Of a DNA stretch of 6,697 bases, positions 1-6,484 are shown piece by piece; the first letter of the stretch is position 1; each line of letters opens with the position of its first letter. Location of the stretch: positions 1 to 6,697 of the forward strand of contig JAUNNW010000077.1 in assembly GCA_030531285.1 (NCBI GenBank), read 5' to 3'. The stretch comes from Synergistaceae bacterium. GTDB taxonomy: Bacteria > Synergistota > Synergistia > Synergistales > Synergistaceae. The notes under the pieces are model-generated. The model made no database searches. It was not told the DNA's origin and saw nothing but the letters and a program-made list of their open reading frames with translations. The translations under genes and the position numbers were made by a program.

Positions 1-48
1 GAAAACGGCGAAGCCAAATTTGAACCCAATACGGAATACAAAAAATGA
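1..48 (+). CDS. C-terminal tail of an upstream gene, cut by the window edge
   Basis: Reading frame 1 is open from the first base and ends at TGA (46-48), giving 15 residues, ENGEAKFEPNTEYKK. The tail is polar and charged, as expected for an exposed C-terminus. The main support is position: the stop lies inside the 5' arm of a strong intrinsic terminator, which is where the last gene of a transcription unit would end. The piece is too short to identify a family or product. The other frames cannot be excluded from so little sequence. Confidence 0.5.
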   Translation, partial: ENGEAKFEPNTEYKK

Positions 49-72
49 GGACAATACTGTCCTCATTTTTTT
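41..72 (+). terminator. Rho-independent terminator of the upstream gene
   Basis: There is a perfect inverted repeat: 41-53 (AAAAATGAGGACA) pairs with 58-70 (TGTCCTCATTTTT) around the four-base loop ATAC, followed by a run of T to position 72. The A-rich 5' arm matching the T tract is typical of intrinsic terminators and could also let it work on the opposite strand. It separates the upstream gene from the ATPase promoter that follows. Confidence 0.9.
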
Positions 73-101
73 GTAGTTGCATTATGAACAAGCTGTTTCA
101 G

Positions 102-130
102 TTGACATTTTACATACTCCCTGTTAAAAT
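102..130 (+). promoter_or_regulatory. Sigma-70-type promoter for the ATPase gene
   Basis: A perfect -35 box TTGACA (102-107) is followed by a 17-base spacer and a -10 box TAAAAT (125-130) that differs from consensus at one position. A transcript would start near 137 and have a leader of roughly 45 bases. The leader ends in the ribosome binding site AGGAGGG (168-174), six bases before the ATG at 181. The promoter lies just after the upstream terminator, so the ATPase gene is an independent transcription unit, probably constitutive. I see no clear operator. Confidence 0.8.
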
Positions 131-180
131 ATTACCAACTCGTAAGTTTGCAACTTTAGAGTATATTAGGAGGGACATTC

Positions 181-1575
181 ATGTTCAAGGGCAGGAAAGA
201 AGAACTTGAAAAGTTAGAAAGCATGCACAACAGCGGCAGTTTTGAATTTGCAGTTATTTACGGACGCCGCAGAGTTGGAAAAACCACTCTCATACGCAAA
301 TTTTGCGAAGGCAGACGCGCTTTCTACTTTGTTGCGCGCGAAAGCAGCGCCTCCGAAAATTTGAAACTTGTCAGCAGAGAACTTGCCTCCTGCGGATTAA
401 CCTCAGAAGGGACAGTTTTTGAAAACTGGGACTCTGTTTTGCGTCTGCTTGCGCAGCTTTCGCAAAAAGAACGGCTGATTGTCGCAATCGATGAATTTCC
501 CTATCTTGCGGCTGCGGAAAGCGGCATAACCTCCGCAATACAGGCTTATACCGATGGCAGTTTCAAAAACAGCAAATTGTTCTTAATTCTCAGCGGCTCA
601 TCTATGAGTTTTATGGAAAATCAGATACTCGGACACAAAAGTCCGCTGTACGGAAGACGCACGGCACAGTTCAAGCTGCAGCCGTTTGACTATTTTGTTT
701 CGCGCGAATTTCTGCCGGGGTTTTCGCCGGAAGAACAACTGACGCTTTACGCCGTCACAGGGGGCATACCTGAATATCTCTCCAAAATTGACAACACAAT
801 TTCGCTGAAAGAAAACATTGCCAGACTGTTTCTCACCGACAGCGGAGTAATGTTTGAAGAACCGGCGAACTTGCTTAAGCAGGAGCTGCGTGAGCCGGCA
901 GTCTATAATTCTTTGATAACGGCAATCGCCGGAGGTGCGTCAAAACTTAACGAAACAGCATCAAAAACAGGCATGGACACCAACAAAGCAGCAAAATATC
1001 TCGGAGTTCTGATGTCGCTCGGCATAGTCAAACGAGAATACCCCGCGGGAGAAATTCGCGGGAAAAAAAGTCTGTATTCCATTGACGATGGAATGTTCCG
1101 CTTTTACTACAGATACGTTTTCACAAATATAAGCGCGATAACAAGCGGAAGCGGCGGATTGCTCTACGATGCCGAAATAAAAAACACTCTGCCTGAATTT
1201 TGCGCTCCCGTGTTTGAAAAAGTTTGCGCAGAATACCTTTTAAGGCTGCAAAAAACAGGAAAACTGCCGTTCTTCATAGGCTCGCTTGGTCGCTGGTGGG
1301 GCGCAAATCCCAACACTAAAAAACCGGAAGAAATAGACCTGATGGCAATTTCGCACAAAAAAGGACTGTTTTGCGAATGTAAATGGCGTTCAACTCCCGC
1401 CGACTTAGCTGTTTTTGAAACACTTACCGCAAGAAGCAAACTCTTTGACCTTGACGAGCGGCACTTTATAATCTTCTCCAAAAGCGGCTTTGACAAAAAA
1501 CTCAAAGCAAAAGCCTCTGCTCTGCCGCAACTTTCGCTGATTTCCTTTGACGAAATTAACAAACTTCGAACTTGA
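181..1575 (+). CDS. AAA-family ATPase with C-terminal DUF234 / PD-(D/E)XK-like region
   Basis: This 464-residue protein has the layout of the 'archaeal ATPase' (PF01637-type) plus DUF234 family. Visible parts are the Walker A loop GRRRVGKT (28-35), Walker B LIVAIDEF (99-106, acidic pair D104-E105), a sensor-like strand ending in SGSS (138-141), and the family-typical SPLYGRR segment (154-160). A helical or winged-helix-like region follows, with KAAKYLGVLMSLGIVKR around 270-286 resembling a wHTH. The C-terminal part has D386 followed by E399-x-K401 (context EEIDL ... FCECKW), the spacing of a PD-(D/E)XK nuclease core. No signal peptide or membrane segment is visible, so it should be cytoplasmic. 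The start at 181 is fixed by AGGAGGG six bases upstream. The gene is monocistronic, with its own promoter and terminator. The biological role of this family is unsettled; a part in defence or mobile-element biology is only an inference from the nuclease-like core and the nearby Kiwa genes. The ATPase fold is certain; nuclease activity is not shown. Confidence 0.9.
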   Translation: MFKGRKEELEKLESMHNSGSFEFAVIYGRRRVGKTTLIRKFCEGRRAFYFVARESSASENLKLVSRELASCGLTSEGTVFENWDSVLRLLAQLSQKERLIVAIDEFPYLAAAESGITSAIQAYTDGSFKNSKLFLILSGSSMSFMENQILGHKSPLYGRRTAQFKLQPFDYFVSREFLPGFSPEEQLTLYAVTGGIPEYLSKIDNTISLKENIARLFLTDSGVMFEEPANLLKQELREPAVYNSLITAIAGGASKLNETASKTGMDTNKAAKYLGVLMSLGIVKREYPAGEIRGKKSLYSIDDGMFRFYYRYVFTNISAITSGSGGLLYDAEIKNTLPEFCAPVFEKVCAEYLLRLQKTGKLPFFIGSLGRWWGANPNTKKPEEIDLMAISHKKGLFCECKWRSTPADLAVFETLTARSKLFDLDERHFIIFSKSGFDKKLKAKASALPQLSLISFDEINKLRT

Positions 1576-1585
1576 CAGAATACAG

Positions 1586-1618
1586 AACAATGATGGCGGC
1601 AACGCCCTCATTGTTTTG
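1586..1618 (+). terminator. Terminator after the ATPase gene, probably bidirectional
   Basis: Ten bases after the ATPase stop, 1586-1598 (AACAATGATGGCG) pairs with 1603-1615 (CGCCCTCATTGTT) around the loop GCAA, with one T-C mismatch. It is followed by TTTT ending at 1617. The stem is near perfect and the GNRA-type loop is stabilising. Read on the minus strand the hairpin is followed by TTGTTCTGT, so it could also act as a backup stop for transcripts arriving from the convergent autotransporter gene. Confidence 0.8.
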
Positions 1619-1694
1619 CTTCTGTTTATTATGCTCCGTTAAGTTTCTTTGCCTCGTTTCAGCTTGCGCGGCATTTTTAATGAATTACTAACAA

Positions 1695-1721
1695 ACAGGC
1701 GGAGCATAACGCCCCGCCTGT
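1695..1721 (-). terminator. Probable terminator hairpin after the autotransporter gene
   Basis: The arms ACAGGCGG (1695-1702) and CCGCCTGT (1714-1721) pair perfectly around an 11-base loop. On the minus strand the hairpin lies 27 bases after the autotransporter stop and is followed by TTTGTTAG, a short, imperfect U tract. The GC-rich stem and the position favour a terminator, but the weak U run makes it less certain than the other two. The rest of the 1576-1748 intergenic stretch shows no open frame worth reporting. Confidence 0.6.
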
Positions 1722-1748
1722 AGTATTTCACATTTTCTTGCCGTTACT

Positions 1749-4700
1749 TCACTTCCCAAACTCATACCACGCGTTCAGGTTCGCGCCTATGCTGTCGCGT
1801 TTGCCTGTGTAGCCCGTTACGCCAAGTTCCACTTTCCAAGGGCTGTTCGGTTTGTGGTATTTTATGCCGAGTTCCGCCATTCCGCTTCCGCCTTTGAAGT
1901 CAGGTTCAAGCAGCGCGTATTCTCCCATGTGACCTTTCGCCGTTCCGTCAAATTCGTATTCGTAGGCAAGTCCGCCAAAGAATTTCACGCCGTTTTCGTT
2001 TTCTTTGCCGTTGTAACGGAAGCCCGCGCGAAGTCTGTGGCTGTTTATCGCGTCAAGGTCAAACTGTTCTCCGGCTATTACCGGACTGTCGCTGTTCTGT
2101 CTGTTCCAGAGGTATTTGACGTAGGTGTCTATGTTTGAATTGTCTTTGAGCGACCATTTGTAGCCAAGTCCTGCGTGCGCTCCGAGGTACGAATTGCTTG
2201 TGTCAAAGCGGGTGCTTGTTCCTGGGTTAAAGGTTTCGCTGTTGTAGTCGCTGTTCATGTGTCCCGCTCTGAATGAGGCTTCTCCGTGCAGCTGTCCTTT
2301 GGCTGTTTTCTTTCCTTCAACTTTTGCGAAGATACCGCCGCCGAAGTAGTTTATGTCGCCGTCCGCTCTCACGTTTCCGTCTTCAAATTCGTTTTCTGTC
2401 GTGTAGCGTCCGTTGCCGCCTTCAACAAACAGTCCGAGTGTTACGTTGTCTTTGATTTTCTTTGAGAGCCCTGCCGCGACGTTTGTGCTGTTGAGGTCTA
2501 TGTGGCTGCCTGTTTCGTAGCGGCTGTGGCTGCCCTGTATCGCCGCAAAGGCTTCCCATAAACCGCTTGACGACGCGCTGTCTATTGCCTGTCCGGCTAT
2601 GAGATCGCTTGCGCTGTTGAGTGCGGCTGACGCTCCGAGTCTTGCTTCGCTGAAACTCTTTGTCTGGTCTGCAACGCCCTGGTCAAGGTAACCGAGCATG
2701 AGGGCTGAGTTTGCGTCAAGTCCTACGCTGTACAGGTATTTCTTTACGCCTTCTCTTGTCTGTACCTCAGGGTCGCCCATGTAGTTTATTGCTTTGGTTA
2801 TGAGCGTCATTGTTTCGTCTTTGTTCAGTTTGTAGTACTCGTCTGTCTGAATGAGGTTTACTGTTGCGTCTTTGAGGTCAACAGGGTTTTCAACATTGAG
2901 GAATACGTAACCGTTTTTCTTTTCTTCTCCGTCAAGGTTGAAATTAAGGTTTCCTTTCGGCGTCAGTTTTCCGCTTATGTAGGTTGTTTCGTTTACGTTG
3001 TAGTCGCCGTTTATTGTTATGTCGCCTGTTATACTGCTTCCGCCTTTGGTATCAAGAGTGCCGTTGACGTTTATAACGCCTCCGTTGAGGGCTGCTTCGT
3101 CAAGCGTGAGTCTGCCGTTGATGTCTGCGATGTCAGTTACGTTAACGGTTATGTCTTTGAGTTCGGATTCACCGTTTTCTGTGAAAGTCTTTGCCGTTAC
3201 GGTTGTTTCGTCTTTGCCTTCGCCTTCAAGTCTTGCGTCGTTTATCGCAAGATCTCCTGTTATTTCTCCGCCTGTCGTCACGTGAACCGTTATGTCTTTG
3301 AGTTCGGCGTCGCTGTCTGACGATATAGTGTCTGCCGTTACGGTTGTCTCGTCTTTGCCTTCTCCTTCAAGTCTTGCGTCGTTTATCGCAAGGTCTCCCG
3401 CTATACGTCCGCTTTCCGTCACGTGGACGGTTATGTCTTTGAGTTCGGCGTCGCTGTCTGACGATATAGTGTCTGCCGTTACGGTTGTCTCGTCTTTGCC
3501 TTCTCCTTCAAGTCTTGCGTCGTTTATCGCAAGGTCTCCCGCTATACGTCCGCTTTCCGTCACGTGGACGGTTATGTCTTTGATTGTGAGGTCTCCGGTG
3601 CCGTTAAGTTTCTGCGTCGTAAGCGTTGAGGTTGCTGCGTCTTCGCCTTTCAGGACAGCTCCGTTTCCAGTGTTGAGCGTATCTGAAATTTCAATGCGGT
3701 CTTTGTCAAACAGCGTTCCGTTGATTTCAACGTCTCCACCGAATTTAAATTCATTTTCGGTTGTCAGCGTAGCGCCGGTTCCGACAGAGATATTTCCTGT
3801 CAGCGTTGTGCCGTTTGTCGCGTCTGCAGTGATTGTGCCATTGTCATTTGCGCCGACGGTTACGCCTGTGTTGTAGGTATCGTTTTCAAATGAGAGGTTA
3901 AAGTCTCCGCCGAGGTTTGCCGTGAGGGCTTTTGTAGCATAGCCTGTGCTGAGCGTGCCTTCGTTGACGGTTGTTGAACCTTTTATAAATTCATAGCCTT
4001 CCGTATTGCTGAACGCTGAGGCATAGTCTGTTTCTTTGTCTCCGTTTGCCTGTTCGGCATAGACGTACATTTTGTACGTGCCGTCAGCAAGTGTTCCGAA
4101 ACCTACTGACACACCTGCGCTGCCATCGGCTGTATTGCCGATTTTAGCGTAGTTCAGCATATTTGCTCCCGTGCTGTCTGTCACTATCGCGGATACGTAG
4201 TTCGCTTTTTTGAGCGGGTCTGTTTCGTTTATTGCAGCTGCAGTGTATTTCACCACGGAAGCGCTGTATTCAACGGTTACGCCACCTGTCAGGTCAATCG
4301 TTCCGCCTTCGGCTGTCGCATCCGCAAGGGTGTCAACACCGCCAGTTGTCGTCTGTGTCACGGTTACGTCCGTTGGCGCAGCTATACTGTCGCCTTTCAG
4401 CGTCAGTTTCCAGCCATTGGAGCCGTCGTAGTCCGCTAGCGCAAAGCCGTTACCGACATCCACCCGCGATTTACTGTTTTTGTCGTACGTCTCGTCGCTT
4501 TTTGTCGCTTCTGCGGCAGACAGGAACAAAACATCGTCCTGATTTAGGTTTAAAGCCGCACGAGCGGCGTAAGTTCCGTTGTCCGCAGAACCATAGATGA
4601 AGACCTCACCGTCGTTGTGGACATAGCACGCAGCGTCGGGAATGCCGGGTGTTCTGAGCCGCCAAAAAGAAATCCCCCTGTAAGCAACTTTAGCCGCCTC

Positions 4701-5468
4701 TGTGTTACCGTACATCGCTACGTGCTGCGCCATTTCTGTCGCAGGCGCTTTTCTTGTATCTGTGGCGCCTGTTGTACTAGTGAAACCGTAACTGGTGTTC
4801 ATTGCTTCTTCTGCGCTCAACAGGAAGATTTTGTCAGTTGATTCTTTGTATTCTGTTGTACTATCATAATCATACGTTTTATTTGTCGTCGCCGCTATCG
4901 TTTCGTATTCTACTGTGCTGAACGCGTCTCCCGCAAATCCTCCCCATGTATTTACGCTTCCGTCTGATTTAAAGGTCGTAACTGTCGTGTTGTTCATTGT
5001 TGTGCGGATTTTAGACGAAATACCATCTCCTGCACCGGCTGAACTCTCATCTTTTCCCCATACGTTCTTGTTTGCAGTTACACTACTTGAGTTAAACTGG
5101 TCTGAGTACAACGATTGGTCGGACATAAGGAACGTTTTGCCGTTTTCCGTTCCTGCCGCGTCGTTCGCAAGAACACGCCATTTGATGCCTTCCTTTTTGT
5201 AGTTGGCTATATTTGCCTTTTGTTCGGCTGTAGCCGTACTTATGTCTCCGCTGTAGCTCTGCCAGTAGTTGCCAAAGTAGATTGTTTTGGCATTGTCTGA
5301 GGCAACATATTTTCCTGTTGCAGTGTCATATACAGAGCCTCCGCCTCCGCCCTGTATGTCCGTTATTTTCGCAAGTCCGCCTGCCATCGCCGGCGATACC
5401 GTTGAAAAGACAAAAGCAAAAAGCATTAAAGCTGCGAAAAGTTTTTTGAAGCTGCGATTAGTTTTCAT
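1749..5468 (-). CDS. Autotransporter (type Va secretion) with N-terminal DUF6273-type domain and repeat-bearing passenger
   Basis: A 1239-residue secreted outer-membrane protein. Residues 1-29 form a Sec signal peptide: basic MKTNRSFKK, a hydrophobic core, and an AMA cleavage site before GG. Residues about 60-320 match the pattern of DUF6273 modules: YFGNYWQS, IKWRVL, FLMSDQSL, KIRTTMN, KIFLLSAEEA and FWRLRTPG, ending in AARAALNL. This fold is thought to be lectin- or formylglycine-enzyme-like, so surface ligand binding is an inference. A linker with Ig-like β character follows (about 340-500). Next comes a β-helix-like passenger rich in G, N, T and D (about 510-860), including three 47-residue tandem repeats (about 630-770). 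A junction region rich in A and S (about 925-965) precedes the autotransporter β-barrel (about 965-1239, usual size, starting near GLWEAF). The chain ends WYEFGK, so the usual terminal aromatic is two residues from the end. The ATG has a strong GGGGAGG ribosome binding site. The gene starts 19 bases after the kwaB stop. The likely role is adhesion or a surface function; no protease triad is recognisable. Confidence 0.9.
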   Translation of the reverse strand: MKTNRSFKKLFAALMLFAFVFSTVSPAMAGGLAKITDIQGGGGGSVYDTATGKYVASDNAKTIYFGNYWQSYSGDISTATAEQKANIANYKKEGIKWRVLANDAAGTENGKTFLMSDQSLYSDQFNSSSVTANKNVWGKDESSAGAGDGISSKIRTTMNNTTVTTFKSDGSVNTWGGFAGDAFSTVEYETIAATTNKTYDYDSTTEYKESTDKIFLLSAEEAMNTSYGFTSTTGATDTRKAPATEMAQHVAMYGNTEAAKVAYRGISFWRLRTPGIPDAACYVHNDGEVFIYGSADNGTYAARAALNLNQDDVLFLSAAEATKSDETYDKNSKSRVDVGNGFALADYDGSNGWKLTLKGDSIAAPTDVTVTQTTTGGVDTLADATAEGGTIDLTGGVTVEYSASVVKYTAAAINETDPLKKANYVSAIVTDSTGANMLNYAKIGNTADGSAGVSVGFGTLADGTYKMYVYAEQANGDKETDYASAFSNTEGYEFIKGSTTVNEGTLSTGYATKALTANLGGDFNLSFENDTYNTGVTVGANDNGTITADATNGTTLTGNISVGTGATLTTENEFKFGGDVEINGTLFDKDRIEISDTLNTGNGAVLKGEDAATSTLTTQKLNGTGDLTIKDITVHVTESGRIAGDLAINDARLEGEGKDETTVTADTISSDSDAELKDITVHVTESGRIAGDLAINDARLEGEGKDETTVTADTISSDSDAELKDITVHVTTGGEITGDLAINDARLEGEGKDETTVTAKTFTENGESELKDITVNVTDIADINGRLTLDEAALNGGVINVNGTLDTKGGSSITGDITINGDYNVNETTYISGKLTPKGNLNFNLDGEEKKNGYVFLNVENPVDLKDATVNLIQTDEYYKLNKDETMTLITKAINYMGDPEVQTREGVKKYLYSVGLDANSALMLGYLDQGVADQTKSFSEARLGASAALNSASDLIAGQAIDSASSSGLWEAFAAIQGSHSRYETGSHIDLNSTNVAAGLSKKIKDNVTLGLFVEGGNGRYTTENEFEDGNVRADGDINYFGGGIFAKVEGKKTAKGQLHGEASFRAGHMNSDYNSETFNPGTSTRFDTSNSYLGAHAGLGYKWSLKDNSNIDTYVKYLWNRQNSDSPVIAGEQFDLDAINSHRLRAGFRYNGKENENGVKFFGGLAYEYEFDGTAKGHMGEYALLEPDFKGGSGMAELGIKYHKPNSPWKVELGVTGYTGKRDSIGANLNAWYEFGK
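3160..3300 (-). repeat. Diverged copy of a 141-bp in-frame tandem repeat
   Basis: This is the third unit in reading order of the 47-residue passenger repeat (about residues 724-770). It keeps the core GDLAINDARLEGEGKDETTV but differs elsewhere: TTGGEITG replaces TESGRIAG, and AKTFTENGESELKD replaces ADTISSDSDAELKD. The period from the next copy is exactly 141 bases. Both base and residue differences place it as an older copy than the two identical units beside it. A further degenerate trace (DITVNVTD...INGRLTLDEAALNGG) continues on the C-terminal side. Confidence 0.9.
3301..3441 (-). repeat. 141-bp tandem repeat, copy identical to its neighbour
   Basis: Second unit in reading order (about residues 677-723). 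Compared base by base, it is identical to 3442-3582 over all 141 positions. Each unit encodes 47 residues covering ELKDITVHVTESGRIAGDLA through TISSDSDA, so gain or loss of a unit keeps the reading frame. Complete identity, including third codon positions, implies a recent duplication or gene conversion. Confidence 0.95.
3442..3582 (-). repeat. 141-bp tandem repeat, first unit in reading order
   Basis: First unit in reading order (about residues 630-676), identical at every base to 3301-3441. On its upstream side (above 3582) the phrase DLTIKDITVHV shows where the repeat phase begins; the bases there (ATTGTGAG in plus-strand reading) no longer match the unit start AGTTCGGC. This fixes one edge of the array. 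Confidence 0.95.
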
Positions 5469-5487
5469 TGTTATTCCTCCCCATAAT
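5469..5487 (-). promoter_or_regulatory. Short kwaB-autotransporter junction with strong ribosome binding site
   Basis: Only 19 bases separate the kwaB TAA (5490-5488) from the autotransporter ATG (5468-5466). They hold the ribosome binding site GGGGAGG (5482-5476), seven bases before the ATG. There is no room for a terminator and no -35/-10 pair. The layout TATGGGGAGGAATAACAATG closely resembles the kwaB initiation region TATGGAGGAATAAGTAATG. This spacing favours one transcript across both genes. Confidence 0.75.
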
Positions 5488-6471
5488 TTATTCAGTTATT
5501 TCAGATTTGACGCCGCGAACATCATATGTAATTCCTGTCAAGACAGACATAAGAATTTCATCATTCACAAGTTTCATAAACGTTCTTTTTGCCTTATAAC
5601 TTGAAATGTTGAATTTGTTGTCCTCAGTTATAAGCAAGTCCGCATACAAATTCTTTTCTGCCTGTATTTGTCTGACTTTTTCTACCAACTCTTCTTTTTT
5701 TATTTTCCAGACAGGAGATTTTTCAGATTTAACAATCTGACGGCATAAATTTAAGTCCCCTTTGCTTATTGACTCTGCCAAACCATCTTCACCGACAAGC
5801 ATTTTCATTTTTTTGATTTTCTCGTCAAGGACACTCTGTGCTTTGCGTCTCGTATATTCGTTAAGTCCGAAATCTTTTTCCAAGACATCTATATTGTCAG
5901 ACAACAGCACTCCGTTGACACAGAGGACATCAATGTTTGTGGATACATACAGACTGGGTTTCTTCTGTTCTTTATATACATCTTGCCCGTCAGCATCAAA
6001 CAGCCACAAATATTTTGATGCAGCCAATGTTTTATTTACGCTGTATCTTTGGTACAGCCACATCTCGTCTTTATCAATGCGATATTTTATAACCAGTCCG
6101 TGAATTTTTTCAGTTTCATCATTACTAAAACGCCAAGTATCTTCGGTTATCTCTGAGAAATTAACAGCAGCATGCAAATCAGCGGAGTCTAACATTAAAA
6201 ACATTTTCCGCAGTTTTTTTGCCTCATACCCATGCCCTGCAAACCAATCATTTACCCATATAATTTCATTCTTTTCAGGCAGATAGGTCTTGCGCAAAAT
6301 TTCTGTAAACTGCCTTGCAAGAGTTTTTTGGGTTTCAGTGGCTAATTTGATTTTTTTGTACGATATTGTTTCATCTTTAATACACGCATACAACTGTACA
6401 ATGCTACAAGTTGATAATCTCTGTATATCTGCCCTAATATCCTGCATTTTTTCTCTGACATTTTTGCTCAT
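5488..6471 (-). CDS. kwaB: Kiwa anti-phage system protein KwaB (DUF4868 family)
   Basis: A 327-residue soluble protein with no signal peptide or membrane segment. Its length is close to that of known KwaB proteins (a little over 300). The C-terminal two thirds (about 125-320) follow the DUF4868 pattern: VIKYRIDKDEMWLYQRY (128-143); the strand NIDVLCVNGVLLSDN (179-193), where family members carry an F/I-D-V-L ... G-x-L-x-I/S-x-N phrase; an acidic DVLEKDFGLNEYTRRKAQ (195-212); and the closing motif FMKLVNDEILMSVLTG followed by YDV (298-318), which resembles the conserved L-N-D-x-x-L-x-S-x-L-T-x-x-x-Y-x-V end of the family. In Kiwa, KwaB acts with the membrane protein KwaA at the inner membrane to block phage DNA replication and late expression. 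The ATG (6471-6469) overlaps the kwaA stop by one base, and GGAGG (6484-6480) lies eight bases upstream. The gene looks more AT-rich than the autotransporter, consistent with transfer. The call rests on motif memory and context, not a search. Confidence 0.78.
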   Translation of the reverse strand: MSKNVREKMQDIRADIQRLSTCSIVQLYACIKDETISYKKIKLATETQKTLARQFTEILRKTYLPEKNEIIWVNDWFAGHGYEAKKLRKMFLMLDSADLHAAVNFSEITEDTWRFSNDETEKIHGLVIKYRIDKDEMWLYQRYSVNKTLAASKYLWLFDADGQDVYKEQKKPSLYVSTNIDVLCVNGVLLSDNIDVLEKDFGLNEYTRRKAQSVLDEKIKKMKMLVGEDGLAESISKGDLNLCRQIVKSEKSPVWKIKKEELVEKVRQIQAEKNLYADLLITEDNKFNISSYKAKRTFMKLVNDEILMSVLTGITYDVRGVKSEITE

Positions 6472-6484
6472 TACTTATTCCTCC
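6469..6484 (-). promoter_or_regulatory. kwaA-kwaB overlap and kwaB ribosome binding site
   Basis: Read on the minus strand, GGAGG (6484-6480) is embedded in the last codons of kwaA and is followed eight bases later by TAATG, where the kwaA stop TAA and the kwaB ATG share one base. This decides the kwaB start and suggests stop-restart translation that keeps the two subunits in proportion. Confidence 0.85.

Noticed and set aside
1164..1562. Minus-strand open frame of 132 codons inside the ATPase gene
   Set aside because: It lies wholly opposite conserved ATPase/DUF234 sequence and its translation shows no domain; it is a shadow of the real gene.
3160..3582. CRISPR-like array in the repeat region
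   Set aside because: The units are directly adjacent 141-bp coding repeats with no short repeat/spacer alternation; they belong to the autotransporter passenger.
3292..3876. Long plus-strand open frame of 194 codons opposite the autotransporter repeats
   Set aside because: It is antisense to a well-supported gene, has a low-complexity S/V/P-rich translation created by the repeated codons on the other strand, and repeats with the same 141-base period. The other plus-strand frames within 1749-5468 are shadows of the same kind.
5521..5541. TTGACA (5541-5536, minus strand) with a TATGAT (5526-5521) as a promoter for the autotransporter inside the end of kwaB
   Set aside because: The spacer is only 9 bases instead of about 17, so the boxes cannot work together as a sigma-70 promoter. 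No -10 box is present at the correct distance.
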